Assembly: GCA_023252335.1 (NCBI GenBank)
Contig: JAJPEA010000044.1
Location: 1 to 12,784 of the forward strand
DNA from: Nitrosotalea sp.
Lineage (GTDB): Archaea > Thermoproteota > Nitrososphaeria > Nitrososphaerales > Nitrosopumilaceae
Length of the DNA stretch: 12,784 bases
Direction: 5' to 3'
Position 1 is the first letter of the stretch, and each line of letters begins with the position of its first letter. Made by a program: the position numbers and the translations under genes. The notes below the pieces were generated by a model. That model was not told the DNA's origin. It did not search any database and saw only the letters and a list, made by a program, of their open reading frames with translations. Below, one piece after another: positions 1 through 4,771 of this stretch.

Positions 1-1
1 A

Positions 2-91
2 AAAGACTTTGAGTGGAAAAAAACTATGCAAGGATCGATTTATACACACTATTTCGTGCTCTTATATGTAACAGATGACTTGGCTGACTGA
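2..91 (+). CDS. Possible 3' end of an upstream gene (partial)
   Basis: From base 2 a reading frame is open into the window and stops with TGA at 89-91, giving a 29-residue C-terminal fragment rich in aromatic and hydrophobic residues (for example FVLLYVTDD). If real, it overlaps the TatD start by 17 nt. In its favour, no TATA-like box sits at the usual 25-29 nt before the TatD ATG, so TatD may be the downstream gene of an operon. Another frame is also open for part of this stretch, and the fragment is too short to name a family. This is inference only. Confidence 0.3.
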   Translation, partial: KDFEWKKTMQGSIYTHYFVLLYVTDDLAD

Positions 92-830
92 TTCTCATAT
101 TCATCTATCAGATGATGAATATTCTGGTGACATGGAATACATACTGACTACAATGGATAAAATGAAAATAAGGGCCTGCTGTGTTTCCATGGATAATGCA
201 AGTTCAAAATCCACTCTTGATCTGAGTAAGCGTAGCTCGCTTGTTTTACCCTTTATTGGAATTCATCCTGAAAAAGCAAATGATGATCTAGATACAATGG
301 TAGATCTAATTACTCTAAACTCTAACAAAATATCTGGCATCGGTGAGATTGGTCTTGACAAGACATATGTCTCAGATGAGGCCGGGTTCTCAAGACAAGT
401 ACTAGTGTTTCAAAAGATGCTATCGCTTGCAGAAAAGTTAGGTAAACCAATATCTGTCCACTCTAGAAGAACTCTGGATGAAATATTTTCTATACTTCCA
501 TCTTATTCTATCAAAGGCGTTTTACTGCATTGGTTTTCTGGCAGCAAAAAACAATTGCAAAAAGCAATGGAACTAGACTGTTTTGTATCGTATGGGCCTG
601 CAATGGTATACGCCGATGACAAACAAGTACTTCTCTCACAAACCCGTCCGGATAAAATATTGTTGGAAACTGATGGGCCTGTGAAATTCTCCAAGTGCTT
701 TGGCATGAAAACTGCACAAATAGCATTTCTTCCAAGCGTTCTTTTTTGTGCAGCAGGCGTTCTAAACAAATCATATGATGAAATGCTGCTTGCTGTAGAA
801 CGAAATGTCGATTCGTATCTTGGTGTATAG
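75..830 (+). CDS. TatD family metal-dependent hydrolase
   Basis: Predicted cytoplasmic amidohydrolase-fold (TIM-barrel) metalloenzyme of the TatD family, whose characterised members are metal-dependent DNases/3'-5' exonucleases; the substrate here is not known. At 251 aa it has normal family length. Visible metal and active-site residues in order: the HxH pair in DSHIH (H8, H10), the Glu of GIGEIGLD (E91), H129 in SVHSR, H152 in LHWFSG, and the late Asp in LLETDGP (D200). The ATG at 75 places HxH immediately after the N-terminus, as in the family. TatD from bacteria usually has a longer insert around the ETD region; the archaeal form is compact. The gene is followed directly by S17e, whose TATA box starts 2 nt after this stop codon. 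Family assignment is firm, function in vivo is not. Confidence 0.9.
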   Translation: MTWLTDSHIHLSDDEYSGDMEYILTTMDKMKIRACCVSMDNASSKSTLDLSKRSSLVLPFIGIHPEKANDDLDTMVDLITLNSNKISGIGEIGLDKTYVSDEAGFSRQVLVFQKMLSLAEKLGKPISVHSRRTLDEIFSILPSYSIKGVLLHWFSGSKKQLQKAMELDCFVSYGPAMVYADDKQVLLSQTRPDKILLETDGPVKFSKCFGMKTAQIAFLPSVLFCAAGVLNKSYDEMLLAVERNVDSYLGV

Positions 831-831
831 G

Positions 832-839
832 TATAAAAA
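832..839 (+). promoter_or_regulatory. TATA box of S17e gene
   Basis: TATAAAAA, centred about 26.5 nt before the GTG at 862. This is the spacing expected between an archaeal TATA box and the transcription start, so the mRNA would start at or next to the GTG (leaderless). The box lies just after the TatD stop codon, so the upstream ATG at 805 cannot be on this transcript. Confidence 0.6.
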
Positions 840-861
840 ACCCCTGTGGCCCATCCAATCC

Positions 862-1122
862 GTGAATAGAATCAGACGAATTTCCACGGAACTCATGTCT
901 ACTTATAAAGGAAAATTCGATATTGATTTTACACACAACAAACAAGTTTTAAACGAAATTGCAATTGTAAGATCTAAAGGTCTAAAGAACGAAATTGCAG
1001 GTTACATCTCTTCTTATCTCAGACGTGAATTAGAGGAGCAGAAAGAAAAAGAGTCTGAAGTAGTTGCTCAAGATGAATCAGTTGATGAGACTGAAGAAAT
1101 TGAAGAGCAGATACTCAATTAG
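862..1122 (+). CDS. rps17e: 30S ribosomal protein S17e
   Basis: Small-subunit ribosomal protein of the archaeal/eukaryotic S17e family, 86 aa from the GTG at 862. The family core is visible: NRIRRIS at the N-terminus, then DFTHNKQVLNEIAIV, RSKGLKNEIAGYI (eukaryotic equivalent: IIPSKRLRNKIAGYV). The frame is open back to an ATG at 805, but residues before 862 do not look like S17e and the TATA box at 832-839 points to 862. Starting at the internal ATG 895 would cut off the conserved N-terminal helix. After about residue 54 comes a roughly 30-residue Glu/Asp-rich tail (EEQKEKESEVV...), an extension beyond the conserved domain. A thymine run at 1156-1161 downstream may end the transcript. Confidence 0.88.
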   Translation: MNRIRRISTELMSTYKGKFDIDFTHNKQVLNEIAIVRSKGLKNEIAGYISSYLRRELEEQKEKESEVVAQDESVDETEEIEEQILN

Positions 1123-1140
1123 ATACATTACAGAAATTCA

Positions 1141-1147
1141 ATATATC
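1141..1147 (+). promoter_or_regulatory. TATA box of MoaD-Cgi121 fusion gene
   Basis: ATATATC, centred 27 nt before the ATG at 1171, consistent with a leaderless transcript starting at that ATG. It lies in the 48-nt gap after S17e, so this gene has its own promoter. Confidence 0.5.
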
Positions 1148-1170
1148 TCAACATATTTTTTGATGGTATC

Positions 1171-1950
1171 ATGATTACAGTCAAACTACTGGGCGGCGCA
1201 AAAAAGTCATTTTCATCTGATAAACTTGAAATTCAAAACGATAATGTCACAATATCTACACTATTAGATGATCTCAAGGTGCACATTCCTGCACACCTGC
1301 CCCAACTTGACCAAAACAATATTCTTGTTGCAGTAAATGGTGTGGATTCGTCTGTGTTGCAAGGAAAAGATACCATGCTAAAAAATGGGGATGTTGTCAG
1401 CATAATTCCAGTGGTTCATGGAGGAGGATCAAAAAGAATACAATTTGATTTGATGAACACTAGTATAGAACTTGTACTACTAAAAAAAACTATCAAAGAA
1501 CCAATCAAGTTTCTTGAATCTATTCGAGAGAAATATCCAAGTCTTACCATCCAAGGAATCCAGGCGCAATATGTCTTGAATGTGGGTCATGTTAAAAAAA
1601 CAATAGCAATTTCGTTGTCTGCTAAAAAAGCAGATACTTTACTTTCAAATAAAATTGAGACTGATATTCTAATGCGATTTGCATGTACTCGACAAATTAG
1701 TGATGCCATATCCAAAGTTGGTGTAAAAACAAATACAAACAACATGCTTGTAATACTTGGAAAAAAGCCATCACTTGAAAAACTATTCCATGAAATTGAG
1801 GATCTCTTAGAGAGTAATGTGTTCTCAAAAGCCAATTCTAAATTCGTACAAAAAGAATTTGGAATCACGCAAAAAGAGCTTGACTGTGTAATTTCCAAGA
1901 CGCCATTGGAGGATTTGCTTGCAGAAAGATCTGCAACACTATTCCATTGA
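1171..1950 (+). CDS. MoaD/ThiS-like beta-grasp domain fused to KEOPS subunit Cgi121
   Basis: A 259-aa two-domain protein. Residues 1-86 form a ubiquitin-like MoaD/ThiS domain: ITVKLLGGA start, LLVAVNG-like strand (ILVAVNGVDS), then LKNGDVVSIIPVVHGGG, i.e. the sulfur-carrier signature with glycines at 84-86, here internal and not at the C-terminus. Residues ~87-259 match Cgi121 (TPRKB in humans), the KEOPS/EKC subunit that binds the tRNA 3' end and supports t6A37 synthesis: a QAQYVLNVGHVKKTI stretch, an EILxR-like ETDILMRFACTRQISDAI block, then the ending LLAERSATLF (family: LEKIALIEL). The gene converges with the THUMP/TsaC operon and overlaps THUMP by 12 nt; TsaC makes the substrate used by KEOPS. 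Both domain calls are from remembered family patterns. It is open whether the protein acts as one chain or is cut after the glycines. Confidence 0.8.
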   Translation: MITVKLLGGAKKSFSSDKLEIQNDNVTISTLLDDLKVHIPAHLPQLDQNNILVAVNGVDSSVLQGKDTMLKNGDVVSIIPVVHGGGSKRIQFDLMNTSIELVLLKKTIKEPIKFLESIREKYPSLTIQGIQAQYVLNVGHVKKTIAISLSAKKADTLLSNKIETDILMRFACTRQISDAISKVGVKTNTNNMLVILGKKPSLEKLFHEIEDLLESNVFSKANSKFVQKEFGITQKELDCVISKTPLEDLLAERSATLFH

Positions 1951-2460
1951 ATCTCGCTTGAGCTTTAGCGTACTTACAATGTCCTCTTCCTTTAGTATGG
2001 ACATGCCTACTATGCCGCCCATTATCTGAATCAAGACATTCCAGTCATAAGATTCTAGAGATACCTTGTTTGGAATTATATCCGCAATTGAATTTATCAA
2101 TTCTTTTGAGGATATGTCTGAACCTCTTTTTTCAATTGTAATTCTGTACGTGTCAGCATCTTTCATTACCTTGATTTGGTTTTTTATGCCCTCTACAATG
2201 TTTTCAAGACTAGCCGAAGTTGTATATCTGATTGGTATGAATCTGTGACAATATCTCATTCTCCATGGTTCATCTAGAATTATTTTTTTGATGTTGTCTA
2301 TTACCGTAAATGGATCAATACTAGTGTCAACCCAAATTATTCCAGAGAAACTTGATTTTCCTATCCTGTGTGAATCATCTCCAAGTTCTTCTATGATTTC
2401 AGCAATTTCATCACAGGCCTCTTCCTCCATGTGTCTGCTACATGTTGCAACTAGATTCAC
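1939..2460 (-). CDS. Stand-alone THUMP domain protein (Tan1-like)
   Basis: A 173-aa RNA-binding protein. The N-terminus MNLVATCSRHMEEEACDEI resembles the start of Tan1-type proteins (NLLVTTxRxxEEEA). The THUMP core runs roughly from residue 75 to 155: RYTTSASLENIVEGI, a TYRITIEKRG strand, SSKELINSIADIIPNKVSLES, and the closing NVLIQIMGGIVGMSIL. No catalytic domain follows, as in Tan1, the tRNA-binding partner of the Kre33/NAT10/TmcA acetyltransferase that makes ac4C in tRNA; that partner is not in the window, so the role is inferred. The start is GTG, overlapping the TsaC stop by 4 nt (GTGA), so the two are probably translationally coupled. Confidence 0.82.
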   Translation of the reverse strand: MNLVATCSRHMEEEACDEIAEIIEELGDDSHRIGKSSFSGIIWVDTSIDPFTVIDNIKKIILDEPWRMRYCHRFIPIRYTTSASLENIVEGIKNQIKVMKDADTYRITIEKRGSDISSKELINSIADIIPNKVSLESYDWNVLIQIMGGIVGMSILKEEDIVSTLKLKRDSME

Positions 2461-3047
2461 ACTAGTGACTCCATTTTTATTTTGCCTTCTCTTACTAGTT
2501 TTAATTCATTGTTTACAACTTCAACTATGGTAGATTCAGCCGAGTTGGCAATTTGTCCTCCATCAAGTAGTATATCATAGCCTGAGAATTTACTTGATAT
2601 TTCTTTAGAATCACTAAATGATGGTTCTCCAGAAAAATTTGCGCTAGTACCTACAAGCAACCGACATTTTTCTAAAAGAGCAAGTACACAAGGATGATTG
2701 GGAATCCTGACTGCAATTTTGCCTTTAAGATCAAGGGCTTGTTCAATTTTCTTATCCTTGATTCTAAGAATAAGTGTAATTGGACCGGGCCAAAACTTGT
2801 CTGCTAGTTTTTCAGAAATTTCATCAAAAAATGCTATATTTGCAATGTCTTTTTTTGAATATGCCAAAACAGGAAGTTGTTTTATTTTTTCTCTGCCTTT
2901 AATTTTGTAAATCTTGTTGACTGCATCACGGTTGCGTGGATCGCACCCTATTCCGTATACGGTATCTGTAGGAAATACCACGGTTCCTCCCTTTTGTATG
3001 GTCTCATGAGCTGCTTTTATCCCAGCATCATTGCACGGTAAAATCAC
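2457..3047 (-). CDS. Threonylcarbamoyl-AMP synthase (TsaC/Sua5/YrdC)
   Basis: Makes threonylcarbamoyl-AMP from Thr, bicarbonate and ATP, the first step of N6-threonylcarbamoyladenosine (t6A) at tRNA position 37; KEOPS then transfers the group to tRNA. At 196 aa it is the single-domain TsaC/YrdC form without the extra Sua5 C-terminal domain. Visible: FPTDTVYGIG (residues 25-34), the KxR of KIKGREK (K50, R52), FWPGPITLIL (85-94), AVRIPNHP (112-119), and SxN in VGTSANFSG (S135, N137), then STIVE (172-176). The start is GTG; an in-frame TAA 18 nt upstream leaves no better choice. A TATA-like box sits 26 nt upstream. It heads a two-gene operon with the THUMP protein. Confidence 0.93.
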   Translation of the reverse strand: MILPCNDAGIKAAHETIQKGGTVVFPTDTVYGIGCDPRNRDAVNKIYKIKGREKIKQLPVLAYSKKDIANIAFFDEISEKLADKFWPGPITLILRIKDKKIEQALDLKGKIAVRIPNHPCVLALLEKCRLLVGTSANFSGEPSFSDSKEISSKFSGYDILLDGGQIANSAESTIVEVVNNELKLVREGKIKMESLV

Positions 3048-3067
3048 AATTTTTCTTGCTGCTTAAT

Positions 3068-3077
3068 AGTAAATTAT
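3068..3077 (-). promoter_or_regulatory. TATA box of TsaC-THUMP operon
   Basis: On the minus strand this reads ATAATTTACT, centred about 26 nt before the GTG start at 3047. It forms half of a divergent promoter region with the TATA box at 3095-3101 for the small Cys protein. Confidence 0.4.
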
Positions 3078-3094
3078 CTCTTTTTATGAAAACG

Positions 3095-3101
3095 ATATAA
3101 G
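3095..3101 (+). promoter_or_regulatory. TATA box of the 36-aa Cys protein
   Basis: ATATAAG, centred 27 nt before the ATG at 3125. The spacing is the same as for recognised genes in the window and supports that this short frame is expressed. Confidence 0.5.
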
Positions 3102-3124
3102 ATTGATTCACGTACTATACTACC

Positions 3125-3235
3125 ATGGATGAGATACCACAATGTCAATGTCCTCCAGGCGGAGAAACTTACGTAAATGAAGACGGTATGAGAATATGTT
3201 CTTCGTGCAGTGGCTGGGTAGGACCAACTAACTAG
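3125..3235 (+). CDS. 36-aa four-cysteine (zinc-ribbon-like) small protein
   Basis: A short frame from ATG 3125 to TAG 3233-3235, with MDEIPQCQCPPGGETYV at the start and RICSSCSGWVG near the end. Four cysteines as CxC (C7, C9) and CxxC (C25, C28), 15 residues apart, suggest a single metal-binding knuckle, probably zinc. I do not recognise a family. Support for it being a gene: the well-placed TATA box at 3095-3101, the coherent Cys pattern, and its position alone in an otherwise empty gap between divergent and convergent genes. It could act in nucleic-acid or protein binding; nothing in the sequence decides this. Confidence 0.65.
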   Translation: MDEIPQCQCPPGGETYVNEDGMRICSSCSGWVGPTN

Positions 3236-3270
3236 ATCTGGTGATGATATCATTGGGACTGTGTAAGTCT

Positions 3271-3277
3271 TTTATAG
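3271..3277 (+). promoter_or_regulatory. TATA box of the 41-aa acidic protein
   Basis: TTTATAG, centred 25 nt before the ATG at 3299, consistent with a leaderless transcript. Confidence 0.45.
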
Positions 3278-3298
3278 GAAAATATTTTGTTGATTGTA

Positions 3299-3424
3299 AT
3301 GTCCGATAACTTTGAGAATGATTTTGAGGATGAATTTGATGATGAACCTGAAGATGATGATGTAGAAGATGACGATGTAGAAGATGACGATGATGAGATT
3401 GCTAAAGATGAAACTGACGGTTAA
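3299..3424 (+). CDS. 41-aa highly acidic small protein
   Basis: A frame from ATG 3299 to TAA 3422-3424. By my count 26 of 41 residues are Asp or Glu and only one is Lys (MSDNFENDFEDEFDD at the start; DVEDD repeated in the middle). A 15-bp perfect tandem repeat encodes the two DVEDD units. No family is recognised. Such proteins are typically disordered and can bind basic proteins or metal ions, or mimic nucleic-acid charge, but nothing here shows which. The stop TAA shares three bases of TTAA with the stop of the convergent winged-helix gene. The TATA box at 3271-3277 supports expression. Confidence 0.6.
   Translation: MSDNFENDFEDEFDDEPEDDDVEDDDVEDDDDEIAKDETDG
3359..3388 (+). repeat. 15-bp tandem repeat, two copies
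   Basis: GATGTAGAAGATGAC occurs twice back to back (3359-3373 and 3374-3388) without mismatch and in frame, encoding DVEDD twice. This is probably a recent in-frame duplication inside the acidic protein gene. Confidence 0.85.
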
Positions 3425-3711
3425 ATTCTCAGGCCAAACGAATCTGCAAATTCTCTAAATCCGCGATATGCCTGGAGAAATTCTCTTCCTCTCTCACTAA
3501 TTCTGTACTTGCAAGCTCTCTCAGAGTTTGTCTGCTCTAAAAGACCCTGTGAGACAAGGGTTTCTAAAATTTTTGATAGTCTGGCATATGAAACATTTGC
3601 CTTTCGGATTAGGTATGTTACACTAGCTCCTGACTCGTCAGGAATTTCATCTCTAGCAGTAGAAAGTATGTCTCCAATTATGCTCATGTGAGTTCTATAT
3701 ACTACTGCCAA
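3421..3711 (-). CDS. Winged helix-turn-helix regulator (ArnR1-like/HTH_45 type)
   Basis: A 96-aa DNA-binding protein. The N-terminus VVYRTHMSIIGDIL matches the common archaeal pattern YRSxxEIIxDIL; then come the recognition region RKANVSYARLSKILETLVSQGLLEQ (about residues 36-60) and a wing/terminal helix KYRISERGREFLQAYRGF. The likely start is TTG at 3711, because the YRTH stretch belongs to the family; an ATG at 3687 is the alternative. With the TTG start it overlaps the membrane protein gene upstream by 17 nt, so the two are co-transcribed and probably functionally paired. No sensor domain is present; signal input may come through the membrane partner (inference). Confidence 0.85.
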   Translation of the reverse strand: MAVVYRTHMSIIGDILSTARDEIPDESGASVTYLIRKANVSYARLSKILETLVSQGLLEQTNSERACKYRISERGREFLQAYRGFREFADSFGLRI

Positions 3712-4339
3712 ATCTTGGTCCTCCTCTTAATGGAACCTGAGAAATTGGAACAAAGAGTGCTCCTAATCCAACTATCTTTGTAGAGACTGAGATGAAATAC
3801 AAGACAGATTTTGGAAATACAATCGAGTACCATCCCAAAAACTCCCCTAGTGCAAGTAATCCTAGGCCTGTCGCTACGAAAATAGTATTCCTATTTCTAT
3901 TTTCCATATAGGACATTATGGTCTCAATTGTCCCATATACCAATAGGATAAAAGAAATTGACCTTATAATATGCTCAATTGAATTCGCTGGAATGAGAAA
4001 AAGTGGTGCTATGACAGACTTGAAATATCTTGATTTTGGGAAAAATGATTTTATTCCATGAGAGAATGCTATGAAAAAGTATCCCACAGTTTGAATTGCT
4101 ATACCTAGCGTTTGAATCCAAGTATCTATCTTGACATAACCCAAGACAAGAGACTCGAACATGTATCCAAATCCGACAACTCCAAATCCTATGCTGATTG
4201 AAAAAAAAGAAATGTTCAGTCTAAAGAGTGTTGGACTGCCAGTATTTCTAAATCCAATATATGCAAAGATTCCTAAAATTAATCCAACTACAAAGCCTAA
4301 AAGATTAAGAGTAGACTCTGCAAAAGTTATAAATTCCAA
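3695..4339 (-). CDS. Seven-TM membrane protein paired with winged-helix regulator
   Basis: A 214-aa integral membrane protein with about seven hydrophobic segments (roughly residues 10-29, 40-66, 75-95, 106-119, 123-144, 152-170, 178-197) and short polar loops such as FRNTGSPTLFR and MENRNRN. I do not recognise an enzymatic motif. The start is TTG; on the minus strand a weak TATA-like stretch lies at 4361-4370, 27 nt before it. The winged-helix gene follows with a 17-nt overlap. Membrane protein plus one-domain winged helix is a layout that suggests a simple signal-transfer pair, but this is inference. Confidence 0.8.
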   Translation of the reverse strand: MEFITFAESTLNLLGFVVGLILGIFAYIGFRNTGSPTLFRLNISFFSISIGFGVVGFGYMFESLVLGYVKIDTWIQTLGIAIQTVGYFFIAFSHGIKSFFPKSRYFKSVIAPLFLIPANSIEHIIRSISFILLVYGTIETIMSYMENRNRNTIFVATGLGLLALGEFLGWYSIVFPKSVLYFISVSTKIVGLGALFVPISQVPLRGGPRFGSSI

Positions 4340-4360
4340 CTTGGTATTGCTGCCTTTTGA

Positions 4361-4370
4361 AATTACATAA
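4361..4370 (-). promoter_or_regulatory. Weak TATA-like box of the membrane protein/winged-helix pair
   Basis: Minus strand TTATGTAATT, centred about 27 nt before the TTG at 4339. The match to a TATA box is poor, but the spacing fits. Confidence 0.3.
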
Positions 4371-4390
4371 GTCTTGCAGTGGATTTTTTT

Positions 4391-4597
4391 CTACCAATCA
4401 TCAAGAGTTCCGGATGTATTACCACCGGTGTCTTTAGCATAATCTCCCAAAATATCTGAATATCTTGCATCCTTGTAAGCGATAAGTTTCACATATTCTC
4501 CATATGATATGTCTAATGAACAATTTGAGCATTTGACATAGGAAAAATCGTCTCCCAATTCTGCTATCTTGTCACACTTGGGGCATTTTATTTTCAT
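4391..4597 (-). CDS. Small zinc-ribbon protein
   Basis: A 68-aa protein with two CxxC knuckles, CPKC (C5, C8) and CSNC (C23, C26), separated by 14 residues, the classic zinc-ribbon arrangement. The rest (EYVKLIAYKDARYSDIL, then a Gly/Thr-rich acidic tail TGGNTSGTLDDW) carries no known domain. The N-terminal ribbon MKIKCPKC resembles those of archaeal single-ribbon proteins of unknown role. A TATA box lies 27 nt upstream of the ATG, so it is transcribed separately from the genes at its 3' side, whose promoter lies in the 51-nt gap between them. Confidence 0.8.
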   Translation of the reverse strand: MKIKCPKCDKIAELGDDFSYVKCSNCSLDISYGEYVKLIAYKDARYSDILGDYAKDTGGNTSGTLDDW

Positions 4598-4620
4598 GAC
4601 CTATGTATTGCTTGCAAGAC

Positions 4621-4627
4621 CTATATC
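4621..4627 (-). promoter_or_regulatory. TATA box of the 68-aa zinc-ribbon gene
   Basis: Minus strand GATATAG, centred about 27 nt before the ATG at 4597. Confidence 0.5.
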
Positions 4628-4710
4628 TCTTCTTAGGGATGGATAAAACACTGTTGGGTTCTATTCATCTTGATGATACAAAACTAGTTTAAAATTATGA
4701 TTTTTAGGAT

Positions 4711-4722
4711 ATTCTTAAGAAT
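4711..4722. promoter_or_regulatory. 12-bp perfect palindrome upstream of the kinase promoter
   Basis: ATTCTTAAGAAT is a perfect palindrome ending about 18 nt before the TATA-like box (4741-4747) of the histidine kinase. The position suits an activator or repressor site, but A+T-rich DNA gives palindromes by chance. A shorter palindrome, AAACTAGTTT, lies at 4681-4690. Confidence 0.25.
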
Positions 4723-4740
4723 GAGATTTGGCGAAGAACC

Positions 4741-4747
4741 TTAATAG
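4741..4747 (+). promoter_or_regulatory. TATA box of the histidine kinase gene
   Basis: TTAATAG, centred 28 nt before the GTG at 4772. The nearer TTTATAG at 4752-4758 is only about 17 nt away, too close for a leaderless start at 4772. Confidence 0.4.
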
Positions 4748-4771
4748 AGTTTTTATAGATTTTTTTCAAGC

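Noticed and set aside
511..945. Open minus-strand frame of 144 codons over TatD and S17e
   Set aside because: It is antisense to conserved TatD and S17e residues and has no recognisable domain or promoter.
3359..3388. Short tandem repeat considered as a CRISPR or minisatellite
   Set aside because: Only two 15-bp units without spacers, in frame within a coding sequence.
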